From contig WHVA01000363.1 of NCBI GenBank assembly GCA_015179125.1, forward strand, positions 1 through 64,000: DNA of 64,000 nt. The letters run 5' to 3'. The stretch comes from Gautieria morchelliformis (lineage: Eukaryota; Basidiomycota; Agaricomycetes; Gomphales; Gomphaceae). Below are positions 21,505-31,373 of this stretch, piece by piece. The notes below the pieces were generated by a model. The model was not told where the DNA came from. It was given only the letters and a program-made list of their open reading frames with translations, and made no database searches. Position numbers and translations under genes: made by a program. The first letter of the stretch is position 1. The number at the start of each line of letters is the position of its first letter.

Positions 21505-22025
21505 TCAGAGCTCTAGGTAGTGATCTAGAGCTTCCAGGTCCTTGCACGCTGACATGGGCTCCCATGTCACGTCGCCTAGTGTCCATCGGACCTGAAGCTC
21601 CAGGTCCTTGGAATATATCCATCTATGGGATAAAATTTCGTCGATGAGCCATTCCTCTTCGTCGTTCATGCCGAAGTCGTAGAATGACTTCGCTTCTAGA
21701 CAGGGGAATAGGTCATCATTGTTGGCCTCGTACGGTTGTACGAGGCTGGTGTGGAAGACAGGCGTGACACGCCTGTTCTTCAATTCGTCCGGTAGCTCAA
21801 GAGTTACTGTCGAGGCCTCGTTGTGGGCCTCGATCACGCAATACGGTCCAATGTATCGCGGCACCAGTTTTCTGGCCCTTCCTTTGCGCAGTGTCAGGTT
21901 CTGAGTGGATAGGTATACGCGATCACCGGCTGCGCCCACCCCAACATCAACAGAGGGGCGGAGCGTGCTGTCCAACGCAATGTATGACATCCTAGATGGA
22001 TGAGAGTCTGACTCCTCCATCTGGA
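21505..22025 (-). pseudogene. Chromovirus Pol C-terminus (integrase tail and chromodomain)
   Basis: About 170 codons. The first half is the integrase C-terminal region typical of Ty3/gypsy (GDRVYLSTQNLTLRKGRARK, LVPRYIGPYCVIE, VTPVFHTSLVQPY). The second half is a chromodomain (EEWLIDEILSHRWIYSK, LQVRWTLGDVTWEP, CKDLEALDHYLEL), which directs integration through histone marks in chromoviruses. It ends in a stop at 21505. Sequence upstream of about 22025 is replaced by an inverted fragment, so protease, RT, RNase H and the integrase core are missing. Confidence 0.93.
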
Positions 22026-22029
22026 AGAC

Positions 22030-23345
22030 GTACGATCTGGACAGGGCTCAGCATATAGCTGACCAGCCAAAAAAGAAGCGCAAGAAATTGCGCCGTACCC
22101 CAACACCATCAATTGTCTAGTGATTTCAAAGGAAAGTGCGATCAGCGCATCCCTGGCGGCGTCACCGTCGCACACAATCAATGACCCTGCCCTACAACGG
22201 CAGGTAGCGTTGGTCGAGGCCCAGTACATTGGGCCTCACATGGACCTCCCGCCACCGGCGGGGACAGTTCACCCTCATTAGCCGATCATACCACCCAGAG
22301 ACCTGCCGATCTCCAAGATGGGCCTCCTACCACGACCAGTAGGAAAGGCACAACAATGGCGTACCCAATGGTACAACGTCTGCCTGCTCAACGATGCACA
22401 CTTCGTCGAGCTCCTAGCGCGTGCGAAGGACATGCCACAGTTCCTGTGCACATGCGAGATGATCGGCATGTTCAAGCACATAGAGCGTGAGCAATGCGCT
22501 CGCAATCCCAAATGGGATTGTCTTGTGATAGTGAGCGGTACCCTGCACGACATCGCCGCCATCCTAAGGGGTTGGATACACAACCCCGGAGGAATCCCTT
22601 CCGCCATCCACGACAACATGGATGGAACCCTCAACCTAGATGACATGGACGTCTGGATGTGGTTGAAGGCACTCACGCCCCCAGTTAAAGGGGTCATGCC
22701 ACCTCTCAAGTCGAGACTCCTCAACTTGTTCGGCTCGACCAACCAATGGTCAAGCTTCGTCAATGCCAGGGAATGCCTGACACCGCAGAGCACCAGCCTG
22801 CAGTTATCCATCACAGGTCCATATCCCATGGGATGCCGAGCTGGCTCCGACATCCTGCTCACCGAGATCGCGCGATGGCTGGCCCGCTACGCCGGCGTCA
22901 CTCGCAAATGAGTGGCACGCATTGAACACTATGTTCAACGCAGCCTCACCGGCGCGGCATTCAGTGCCGCCGCACGGGAGGGCCAACAAAAGGTCCTCGA
23001 GACCAGCCACGTGAGGGCCACGGTGCCATGACCGGTTACTAATGCTCAGCTCGATCAAGAGCTGGCGCGCTTCCGGCCTCCTCCCCAGGCAGATGACCCA
23101 GCCGTCAAGGCCATGCTCTGCGAGGACACCGACCTCGCCAACCAAGTGGAAGCCCCCGCCAGTGGTGAGGTACAGCCACCTCACCCAACCACCCCTGCAG
23201 ATGTGGAGGTGCCTCCGGCAGAATCGCGTGCTCCCCCGGCCCCATACGATGACAATGGCATCATATCAGAATCACTAGAGGACACCATCATGGATGACCT
23301 CTATCAGTCCTAAGCAGTGGCCTGTAGTTGTCTATAGAGGGGGAG
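22030..23345 (+). pseudogene. Gypsy post-pol ORF, copy B (function unknown)
   Basis: Plus-strand homologue of the 19300-20860 protein. Open at 22318-22911 (WRTQWYNVCLLNDAHF, ILRGWIHNPGGIPSAIHD, LDDMDVWMWLKAL, TEIARWLARYAGVTRK) with stops just before (near 22280) and after (22909), then a C-terminal acidic and Pro-rich part that ends DTIMDDLYQS at 23313. It is followed by the purine tract AGAGGGGGAGGG and an LTR. It faces copy A head to head, the two meeting at about 22027. The conserved order in two diverged copies supports a real protein. Confidence 0.75.
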
Positions 23346-23347
23346 GG

Positions 23348-23563
23348 TGTAAATAACCTATGTATCCATGTATGTACACTAGTTATTACCTAATCACTAT
23401 GGGCCCCTTAGGGACCCACTGTATAGTTTATGCGTGGGAACCGGGCAGTGGCTCCCATCGCATCTTTCTCTTACCTGTCACTACATAGCATTCAGAATAC
23501 CACTCATTGGTCAAGTTCTGCTGTGCCCTTGTGATACAAGGTATTGAGATTGACATCTTTACA
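23348..23563 (+). repeat. 3' LTR of gypsy fragment B (216 bp)
   Basis: Starts TGTAAATAACC after a purine tract and ends GACATCTTTACA. Clearly similar to the LTR at 25033-25247 in reverse. The sequence after 23563 is Gag-coding DNA of a family member in the other orientation. Confidence 0.82.
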
Positions 23564-23565
23564 TA

Positions 23566-24836
23566 TGCCCTGGCCCTCTGTTGGGGCCATTGATCGTTCG
23601 CACAGCTGTGATGCCGCGCGGGGCAGGCTATTGTATGCCCTGACGGGCCCGGGGCCCGGGTAGGGCTTGGGATTGGGAGCATTTTGTGCTCTCGGGTCCG
23701 GGGGCGTTGTGTGCCTGGTGTCCCCCGTCAGTCCCGCATTGCGGATCCGCAGCCTGCTGTTGTAGGCTGTGCATGCTTGTCGTGCATCCTGCACAACTCA
23801 TGTGAGCTGTTCTTTGGGCTGCTGAGTGGCATGGCTTTGGGCCACCGCTTCCTCAGCATTCTTCATCAGCAGCTTGAGGGCCCGCATATGGCAGCGTGCG
23901 GCTGCGGCCTCTTTTCGCTGCCAGTGTGCGACTTCGAGCTCTAGGCTCTCTGTCGTCACTTCAGAGTCAGGCTCTGAGGCAACTTGCTCTCTGACGATCT
24001 GTTGGATCGTCTTGCAGCTGTCCGTGGGGTCAGCCGGTTCCTCTTGGGGTTCATTTCTGAACCACAAGTCCTGTTCGACCGGGGTGGCTGGCGGCGGCAT
24101 TCGCTGCCTGTCCAGTTCCTTTCTCCACGGGTCTTCCGCATCGTGGCCACATTCACTGGCGGCGGACTGTCGCAAGCCTTGCCGTGGCATACCACATTCC
24201 CCGCGTGAGTGGAGGGCCGTCTGGACGTCCTCCAGCGTGGCAGCATCTTGTAGCCTGACCTCCTCAGCTTGGTGGAGTTCCTTGCTGACCTCCATGAGGG
24301 CGGCGGCAATGTTATCAAGCTGCAATGCTATTTGATCGTGCTTGTGGCCTATGAGGGCATTCCGGTGCAATGCATCCTGCACCTGCTTGTTCATTGCCTC
24401 CGCCGTCTCGTCGTCGATGGCATGAGTCCTCGAGCTCTTGCGACTTGAGCTTGAGTATTCCGAGCCCTGACCGTCGTCGGGGGCTTGTCTTTTTTGTCTT
24501 CGTCCTCCTTTGGGGACAATCATCATCGCTCAACTTCGTGAGCGGTGGTTCAAGTCGTGGCTTTGTGCCTGTCTCGATATTGATGCTCTGCCGTCTGACA
24601 ACAGTGAGACCTCTCTGCCTTTTCCTTTGTCTCTGGCAGAGGGGATTGGGGGGGCGGCACCAGCTTGTCACCCAGCAACGTCTCAACCTCAACCATGCTC
24701 GGTGAGACATGGTCGGGGTTTTCCTCATCCTCTATTGGGGGGACGAGGGCGGTGAGATCTACGATCTCTCCGTCTTCTGGCGTCCTGGATTCTTGGTCCA
24801 GGGTAGCATCAGCCGTCGTGTCACTGGGCTGCACCT
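23566..24836 (-). pseudogene. Gypsy Gag region, fragment C
   Basis: Begins near 24834 just inside the 5' LTR (TTADATLDQESRTPEDGEI), acidic and Pro-rich to about 24550, then, after a shift, a frame at 24526-23798 rich in Glu, Gln and Ala with coiled-coil character (HDQIALQLDNIAAALMEV, LEDVQTALHSRGE, LELEVAHWQRKEAAAARC). A further stretch runs to about 23566 in another frame. By position it is the Gag of the family. No zinc knuckle is visible. Frameshifts make it non-functional. Confidence 0.72.
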
Positions 24837-25032
24837 ATGGCATGGACTGCGAGCTCGATGCTCGTGTCCATCTTCGACTGCGTGGAATCATCACACTCGC
24901 AGCCGACAGTAGAGGGTCTACTGGAGGCTATCAACAATGTTTAGTCATCGACGCAGCAATCTTTTTCAAGATTGCTTCGAATCCACAATCGGTTGGTCAC
25001 GTGGCAATCAACTGCAGGATAGTTCAAAAAGG
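24837..25032 (-). other. Leader between the 5' LTR and Gag of gypsy fragment C
   Basis: In element orientation it starts CCTTTTTGAACTATCC right at the LTR end, where the primer-binding site should be. No tRNA complement was recognised. The same leader is seen at 18830 and about 63290. Confidence 0.6.
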
Positions 25033-25247
25033 TGTAAAGATGTTGATCTTAGTACCTTATATCACAAGGGCACAACAGAACTTGACCAAGTGTGGTATTC
25101 TGAATGCTACGTAGTGACAGGTGGAAGTAAGATGCAATGGGAACCGCTGGCCGGTTCCCATGCATAAACTATACAGTGGGTCCCTAAGGGGCCCACTGGG
25201 ATTATGTAATAACTAGTATACATACATGAATACATAGGTTACTTACA
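25033..25247 (-). repeat. 5' LTR of gypsy fragment C (215 bp)
   Basis: Minus strand TGTAAGTAACC to GATCAACATCTTTACA. It precedes the leader and Gag of the same strand, so it is a 5' LTR. On its right is a LINE RT sequence, into which it appears to have inserted. Confidence 0.82.
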
Positions 25248-25440
25248 GAAAGCTCCTTTGATGTCCAAGAAGAGGAGCCCAGTACCTTCCCCCACCTCCA
25301 AGAATCCTTTGTCATGCTGATCGTGTAGTGTATCGTGTCAGTGGTGGTACCGCCTGGTCTGCAGCCAAAGTGGTTGCTGGGTAGAAGGTGTTTGAGCTCC
25401 GTGTTAAGGTTATGAGTCATACTGTAGTTTGGCTTTACCA
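25248..25440 (-). pseudogene. LINE RT fragment (third LINE)
   Basis: Minus strand reads HLLPSNHFGCRPGGTTTDTIHY, then a WRWGKVLG stretch and, shifted, LDIKGA: the RT region between fingers and motif A. It is related to but distinct from copies 1 and 2 (LPDNHFGCRPW there). It is cut on the left by the gypsy LTR and lost on the right near 25440. Confidence 0.85.
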
Positions 25441-25503
25441 AGGCCGAACTTGGATCTCATGTCAGAGGGCTTGGCTTCAACCTCATGGGTTGCACCCACT
25501 CAG
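25441..25503. other. Short unassigned junction
   Basis: No feature recognised between the LINE scrap and the LTR that follows. Confidence 0.4.
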
Positions 25504-25855
25504 TGTTCCGCCCTAATTTCGGGAGTGGTCTCGGCTATAAGCCAAGAAGCGGGTTTTGATATCAAGAAAAGGGGTCTAAGTACGAGAAGCTAACTTTATA
25601 TCTGAACTGGGGAACTACAATACATGGTCTGGGGGTCTATATAGTAAAGTAGTGTGCAGGGTCGTGAAGGGTCAATGATCGGATCAATGGACAGGGGAAC
25701 AAAGGGTCAGGCAAACCGGGAACTAACTAGAAAAGGAAGTCAGGGGTGATAGAAGGTGCGAGGAGAAACCTGAGGGAAGTTGAGTGACACCTGAGGTTCC
25801 CGAACAAGAACCGAAGCCGAGGCTTCAGGACCGAATTTGGGAACAGATCGTAACA
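25504..25855. repeat. LTR-like sequence (352 bp), probably Ty3/gypsy
   Basis: Begins TGTTCCGCCC and ends GATCGTAACA (imperfect terminal inversion TGTTCCG/CGTAACA) and has a TATATAG box near 25660. There is no 5-bp duplication. Orientation is unclear: on the minus strand, AAGGGGGAGGTAC just outside 25855 looks like a purine tract before TGTTACGATC; the gag-like frame to the right is on the plus strand. Confidence 0.6.
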
Positions 25856-25959
25856 GTACCTCCCCCTTATGGCCGAACCCATGAGGCCATAATCGAGATC
25901 CCAGAGATCGCCAGGTCGGGACGGTTATGTAAGCTTTGTTTCGCGTTCTGCTTCTTGTC

Positions 25960-26880
25960 TTCTCCCATCATAATCAAAAACTTCAATGGATCATGTTGGA
26001 CCTTCCTGAAGCGAACATCGACGAGATCGAGGGGAGCTCGCCCAAGCAGAGTGCGAAGCTGATGAGCGGTGGAAGGCACTCCAGGAAAAGTGACGACTTG
26101 CACAGGAGCACAAGGAAGCCATGGAGAAGAAATGGTGGGAGGACGAAGAAAAAGCCGAGGTGTAGCAGAAAGAATGGGAGGTGCAGGCTGAAGCTGCATG
26201 AAGAGCCGAAGAGGCTCAAAAAGCCGAAGAGGCTTAAAAGCCGAGGAGCACGGAAAGCGTGGGAGGCTTCAGAGGCCCGAGAGGCCTTAAGGGTGAAAGC
26301 CAAGGTGGCTCTGAAGGCATGGGGGCAGACGGCCAAATGTGAGCAACCTCAGTTTGTCGAAATGTTGGGATCTGAAAAAATCGGACAAGCCAATGTGAAC
26401 CAAACCATTCACATCCTGTCACCTGAGCTGGTGGTTGTTGATTCGGCAATTGTGCAGGCTCAGTTGCTTGCGGCAAGACATCGAAGCTGAGGTCCTTGGG
26501 ACCGAGTAAAAGAAAAGCAACTGAGGAGTCAGATGAGGAGGATTGGGTGAAGAGGTAAGTCCTCGGTTCGGTTCAGTTTTTTGACTTATACTTTTTGCTT
26601 CAGCGTGAACCTTGCAATGCTTGCAGGTGTTGCAATACCCAATGCATAGATGGGAAGAAAACCACGTGTCAGCAATTTGTGGCCCGAAAGGTCCGGTGCA
26701 GCTTCCTGGACGGGAAATGAAAATGCAAGGACAAGGAGGGAACCGAGGGCTGGGGCCAAAGAAGGCCAAGGTTGCTTCGATCAAACCATCGGGAGCCATA
26801 CTGTTGGTCGACATCCATGCTGGGCCGTTGGGTGCTGGAATCAAGGGTTTAGACCCGACGGATATTCCAGACCCGAGGTG
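25960..26880 (+). pseudogene. Decayed gag-like protein with Cys cluster
   Basis: One plus-strand frame reads a Glu/Ala/Lys-rich helix (ELAQAECEADERWKALQEK, QEHKEAMEKKWWEDEEKAEV, QKEWEVQAEAA, RAEEAQKAEEA) broken by TGA, TAG, TGA and TAA. Further on, around 26604-26710, it reads a Cys-rich piece (CNACRCCNTQCIDGKK followed by KVRCSF). The order helix-Cys cluster resembles Gag-like proteins of basidiomycete retroelements; this is inferred from composition and not from a firm domain match. All four stops could come from CAA, CAG or CGA by C to T change. Confidence 0.45.
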
Positions 26881-26934
26881 TCCGGCATGTTGAGGGACTT
26901 GCTCTCCCAACAAAACCAGGCCATATATCCCTGC

Positions 26935-27108
26935 AGACTGCCTGGATGCTCATCCAGGACGGTACCATAACTGGACTTGACCTAGATACATTGAGTCAGC
27001 CGAGTTTCTGCAAGGCATGCACACAAGCAAAACCTACACACAACCCTGTCCCGCAGGTGCAGGAGGGATCACAGGCCTCCACCTTTGGTGAAAAGGTCCA
27101 CTCATGTT
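26935..27108 (+). pseudogene. copia GAG-pre-integrase scrap
   Basis: Reads AWMLIQDGTITGLDLDTLSQ, then FCKACTQAKPTHNPVPQVQE and STFGEKVHS. This corresponds to residues just before SDVWGP in copia integrase. It stops at the same codon as the remnant at 4545-5319 (FADEVHS), and as there the next base starts an LTR-like TGTTGGGTGCAT. Confidence 0.8.
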
Positions 27109-27370
27109 GGGTGCATATGTGCACCAGACTTCAAACCCAACATTTCCTTCATATATTGTTGTTCTTTCTTTCGATTTTGATCTGAAATTATGCTGAAATT
27201 CATTCTATGATTTTTTTCAAAAATTTCCTTAATTTTCTTTGAGCCTGTATTACTATCTCTTTTCATTTTCGACCAAACCGACCCTTTGTGGGGGGTTGTG
27301 GCCGAATTTCCTTTCGTCCCAGCGTTGCTCCAGTTCATCGAATTGCTCCCCCTCCATATCCATTACGGAA
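27109..27370 (+). repeat. LTR-like sequence related to the copia-2 LTR start
   Basis: Begins TGTTGGGTGCATATGTGCACC, then a T-rich stretch like that in the copia-2 LTR (TTTTTTTCAAAAATTTCC, CTCTTTTCATTTTCGACC), but is strongly diverged. The right end is not defined. No internal element follows. Confidence 0.45.
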
Positions 27371-28092
27371 TTTTCTACTGTTACATAACTTTCGATAGGA
27401 CCTCCAAGAAAAGCTACATGCAAACATGAAGTCCGATCGCCTTGTTGGAGTCAACCGAGAAGGGAAAGATGGTGACACAAAAAAAAAAGACAAGAAATAA
27501 GGATGTATATAGAATTGGACGATAGGCTGGCGGTAGAAAGAAAGAAAACCTCAGGGGAGTGTGAACTAGACACGTCCACAATATTGTGCCGATCCAAGCC
27601 ACTTGAATTTACCGTTTTGGATGGGTCGCTTTCCTAGTGTCCCACGGGGGGTTTCTGAGCTACCCGACAGTGGTAGTACCGGTATCCCATATCAAGATAC
27701 TCACGACACTGGCCCAGTTGAGAGTGAAGCATGCACTTCAACCAGACGAATGAACGGAACTATCTGCTCACTCTAACCCTGATGTATCAAAGATCGGAAA
27801 AATTAGAAGGCACTCAAGCAGACTCAAGGCCGGGATCACTGGCAGCCGTAGATTCAATGACCAAAGTAATCTTACTTGGGTTCCTCAGACACTTCTGTAG
27901 CCCTTACGATAGACGCACTGTAACTTCAATATTGATCCTGAATAGTGGTGAACAGAAAGCTTGAAGTTGTATGTACAAAATGTAATAGGAGATCTAAGCA
28001 TGAAGGGGGAACTGGGTATTTCGAAACGGTGAAAACCGACAACAGACATACATGTATCAAATGGCTGACAGGACGCATGTGGGCATGCAGGA
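27371..28092. other. Region without a recognised gene
   Basis: Short frames only. An A-run at 27480-27489. No protein family, LTR or repeat recognised. Confidence 0.5.
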
Positions 28093-29423
28093 TCATCCGA
28101 CAGTTGAAGAGAATCCCAGATTCTCGGTAGAAGAGGCACTGACCTGTAAAAGGTCCTCTATCGGGGCTGTTAACCACTCTGAACCAGCATGAGTGTTGCC
28201 CAGACCTAACACAAGGGCCTCATGGAATTCACTGGAGCTTCCAAAGAGCCCGGAAAAATCGATCATATTTGTCGAAAACCCGAGATCAACAGGGAATGAA
28301 GCGGAAGCATTCCCTGAATCGGAAGCAGGCAACCCGAGGCCAAGTCCCTCAAAATGCGCATGCGCCTCGACTGGCATTGGGAAAGGCTCGGAAACAACAG
28401 GAGGCAAAGTACCGCTGGCGGGCTGGGGCGCGGTGTAGGATGCTTGTTGAAAGGCGGGATGACTAGAGCCGACTCCTGGAAGGCATGAAAAACCATGCAT
28501 TACTGGAGGAGAGAGGTGCTGCATCGTCGCTTGGTTCTCAGATGAACTTGGGTATGCAGCAATATATGCTTGGCCCGTGGGCTCGAATGTAACTTGTGCC
28601 CCGAGCTGATGTGCCCCAAGCTGATCATAACTTATGATCAGCTTGGGGCACATCAGCTCGGGGCACAAGTTACATTCGATCCCACGGGCCAAGCATATAT
28701 TGCTTAAGTTGCCTAACTCTACGGTGAACAACACTCGTTTCCGAATACAGAGTTAAATTCACCTTTGGACGGGTATCTGCCTGGGGCTCCCGGTTACATC
28801 GTCCTTCTACGTGTGCGACTGCACTGAGAGGCAACGAAGAGTCATTTATGGTTTCTTGAGAGCATTGAGTATCCCAAGGAGCATAGGTCGAATGGACAGA
28901 AGAAGCCTTCTGTCCATTCGACCTATGCTCCTTGGGGGAGACGGCTCCCGAACCAAAGGCTCCATGAAGACATGTTCCTGGGGCAAGGAACGGAGATGGA
29001 TATCCCCGTGATACGGCAACCACACATCACGGGGATATCCATCTCCGTTGTACGTGCGAACCAACTCTTCACATTTTGCAGCTGCTGCTCTAGAGTACTC
29101 GATTGGCGTCGGCGCTTGATGGGCCCTCTCCGGGTCGGGCGGTACTGAAACTTCGGATATCGAAGTTTATGCTCGTGTTTTACTTTCATAGCCTCGTCAT
29201 TCCAGGGCGTTTTCTCCTCGAGGGACATGCAACCCCACAACTTGGCGGCGACGCGGGACCGCATCTGCTGGGTAACCCGTTGGTGCTGAGGGATAAGGTG
29301 GTTTTCACAAAAATGAGAGCGAAATAATATAAAGGCATTCGGCGGCCTTGGGACATGTCCGGGGCCCTTCCCGGACCATGGTACTTTCCTTTCGGTCGTG
29401 CACGACCTAAAGGAAAGTATCAT
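28093..29423 (-). CDS. HMG-box protein gene with internal palindromes
   Basis: The N-terminal exon (29423 downwards) encodes an HMG box at about residues 25-95: GPGHVPRPPNAFILFRSHF, RVAAKLWGCMSLEEKTPW, HEHKLRYPKFQYRPTRRG, followed by a basic KRRR. HMG boxes bend DNA, and proteins of this fungal type are sequence-specific transcription factors in the nucleus. A second frame at 28734-28093 (213 codons) is rich in Ser, Pro and Gly (AAYPSSSENQAT, LPPVVSEPFPMPVEAHAHF, LGLGLPASDSGN), like an activation region, and probably is a downstream exon. The frames between (29000-28740) do not join without introns or shifts, and four long inverted repeats fall in this gene, so the exon structure and start are uncertain. 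The ATG at 29421-29423 lies inside one palindrome, so the true start may be elsewhere. Confidence 0.75.
28558..28704. repeat. Palindrome P1: 73-bp inverted repeat arms
   Basis: Arms 28558-28630 and 28632-28704 with a 1-nt spacer match at 72 of 73 positions; the single mismatch is in GGGCTCG versus GGGATCG. A transcript would fold to a near-perfect 73-bp hairpin. Confidence 0.95.
28873..28936. repeat. Palindrome P2: 30-bp perfect arms
   Basis: Arms 28873-28902 and 28907-28936, 30 of 30 matched, spacer AAGC. Confidence 0.95.
28989..29049. repeat. Palindrome P3: 24-bp perfect arms
   Basis: Arms 28989-29012 and 29026-29049, 24 of 24 matched, 13-nt spacer. Confidence 0.95.
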
Positions 29424-29430
29424 GGTCCGG
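29371..29430. repeat. Palindrome P5: 30-bp arms, no spacer
   Basis: Arms 29371-29400 and 29401-29430 match at 28 of 30 positions and meet at CGTG|CACG. It sits directly before the HMG box and covers the first ATG of the frame. Confidence 0.95.
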
Positions 29431-31064
29431 TGCAGGTGCGGGGGAGGTACGGTCTGGATAGAAAGACATTGGATGCGTCAAGTGGGAGCAGGTTGAGACA
29501 GAGCACGCACTGGAAACCATTTCACTAGCGTGAACTTATCTGAGGGTAGAAACAGCTGGGATTAGTTGGTGGATGAGGGAGCAGGCGAGACCACAACTCA
29601 AGGTAACCGTAAGAGCGGGTTTATCGCGGGGTACTGACGCGACAAGGGCACGCTGGGCTGTGCACGTTGGATTCTCTGAAGGGGATAGGGAGATGCGAGG
29701 CGATGAACCAAGAGGATAAGATCGGAAGCCGGTCCTTCTTTTAAATTCCTAGCACTAGCTTCCAAGGTGCGCCCAGCGCCAGTCTGTTGGACAGGATACC
29801 TTCCAGATAAACTCGCTGTTGCCCTCCTCTTCTGCTTGGTGAATTTAAACCAAAATTGCGTTAGTGTGTTCATAATTTTGGTTGTGTATACTATCTTGCA
29901 GTTTAACTACGGAAAGCGGGCTATCAAGTGCGCTAGGAGGGTTGGATATACCTTGGAGAGTATCTGCGCCATGTGGTCGGGTCGTTGAGCCGTCTCTACG
30001 CATACCCTGCATGGGATTTTTTCGACTAAAAACTCTTTTTGCCGACCATAAACCACCAATTCTGGAAAGGCACGAGGCGTGGAGCTCATCGATAACGCTT
30101 CCCAGTTGGCTTGCCCGGCTGTCAACTGTCATTCGCTCGTCTTCACATGTTTGAACTTCCTCCGAGGCGTTAGGAACTGAACACAGCATTCCCATGCTAC
30201 ATGGACGCACATTGTCAATCCATGTTCTCCTTCGATCTGTTCTCCGCGGGGTCAGGCCATTAAGGGTGTTCCCAGCGGCGCTCCCAACTGGGCAGTGGCC
30301 ACAGCCTTTTGCGCGCAGCCTTATTTCCTAGATTTCCTGATGCTCTGATACATGGCGCACTGATGAGCGCAACTCAAGATGGCATTGACCAGTAGCATCC
30401 CGCCACCTCGCAGAAATGTCACCAACCCCAGATCCACTTGCCGGACTTTGCCTACTCAGAGATTAGAATATGCACAGAAATATGAATAACCCCAGAATTC
30501 AGGAAGGCGCATGTATCACGGAAATAAAATGGTATGTACAATCCGGTACACTCATGGCACACCAAACATAGAGCAACTCGCGGACCTTGATTCTTAGCAA
30601 TCACAATCTTCCATGAACGTTACAGTAACGAACATGCGCTCCCGGAGTTCCACTCGTCATAAATATAGTCACTGATGCTAAGCCATTTAGGGAGAACAAA
30701 AGAATTTGGTACGATATTCATACTCCGGCCTCTTATGTTGGCCTGACAGCACCGCCTCTTTGCCCGATTGGCCACGCACCGGACTCCTTCTATAGCATTG
30801 ACACCACCTCATCTCGACATTGGTCTGGCTCGGACACACCCTCAATGATTTCTTTTGAACCAGCGCCAGCTCTTCTGACTTTTATCAAATCTTCTTGTTC
30901 TATTACTTCGAATTCGAAATGCTGGATTGGATGACGGAGGACTGGTGACTCACCTATCAGAAGCCACCGCGGGTTCGTTGAGCGGCGTCGGCCACTCATC
31001 CGCTTATGAAGAGCCGACGACTTATTCGTGAGTCTCTAATTAGTTCGGTTTACGTTGGTGACCT
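29431..31064. other. Region without a recognised gene
   Basis: Minus frames 29873-29598 (91 codons) and 30210-29845 (121 codons) are open but show no recognised domain. They could be upstream exons of the HMG gene or chance. 30215-31060 shows no coding signal that I can see. Confidence 0.45.
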
Positions 31065-31373
31065 GTGATGGTTTGCACCATAGACTTGCTGTGTGCTTGC
31101 TTTTTGAGACAAGTGGTGCCCTCGGGATTCAGCCGGAACTGGCTGTGCAACCCTTCGCGGCGCGCGCAGCCCGTAACGACTATGAGGTACGCCTTCTCCG
31201 CTTCACGTGCCGCTCATCACCGACCATTCCGCCAGATTCCGTGGACGCTACGCGAGGTTATAGCCAACCTAGATGTTGCCTCCCTGTTCTCATCAGAAAT
31301 TTCTGAGCTCCGTGCGGCTTTCGACGACTGGCATCCGCGAACGACAGTGTTACGTGAGATTCGCCGGAAATGA
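31065..31373 (+). CDS. Possible small protein, 102 aa, unassigned
   Basis: From about residue 40 the frame looks protein-like (RQIPWTLREVIANLDV, SLFSSEISELRAAFDDW, TTVLREIRRK), amphipathic and charged. There is no recognised family. The start is uncertain, as several ATGs occur (31065, 31179). It could be an exon or chance. Confidence 0.3.
   Translation: MMVCTIDLLCACFLRQVVPSGFSRNWLCNPSRRAQPVTTMRYAFSASRAAHHRPFRQIPWTLREVIANLDVASLFSSEISELRAAFDDWHPRTTVLREIRRK

Noticed and set aside
25504..25855. Reading this LTR as a clean solo LTR
   Set aside because: No 5-bp duplication; CTCAG on the left and GTACC on the right do not match.
29148..29168. Small palindrome AAACTTCG-GATAT-CGAAGTTT
   Set aside because: 8-bp arms are expected by chance and the sequence fits the HMG-box reading without an insertion, so it was not counted in the cluster.
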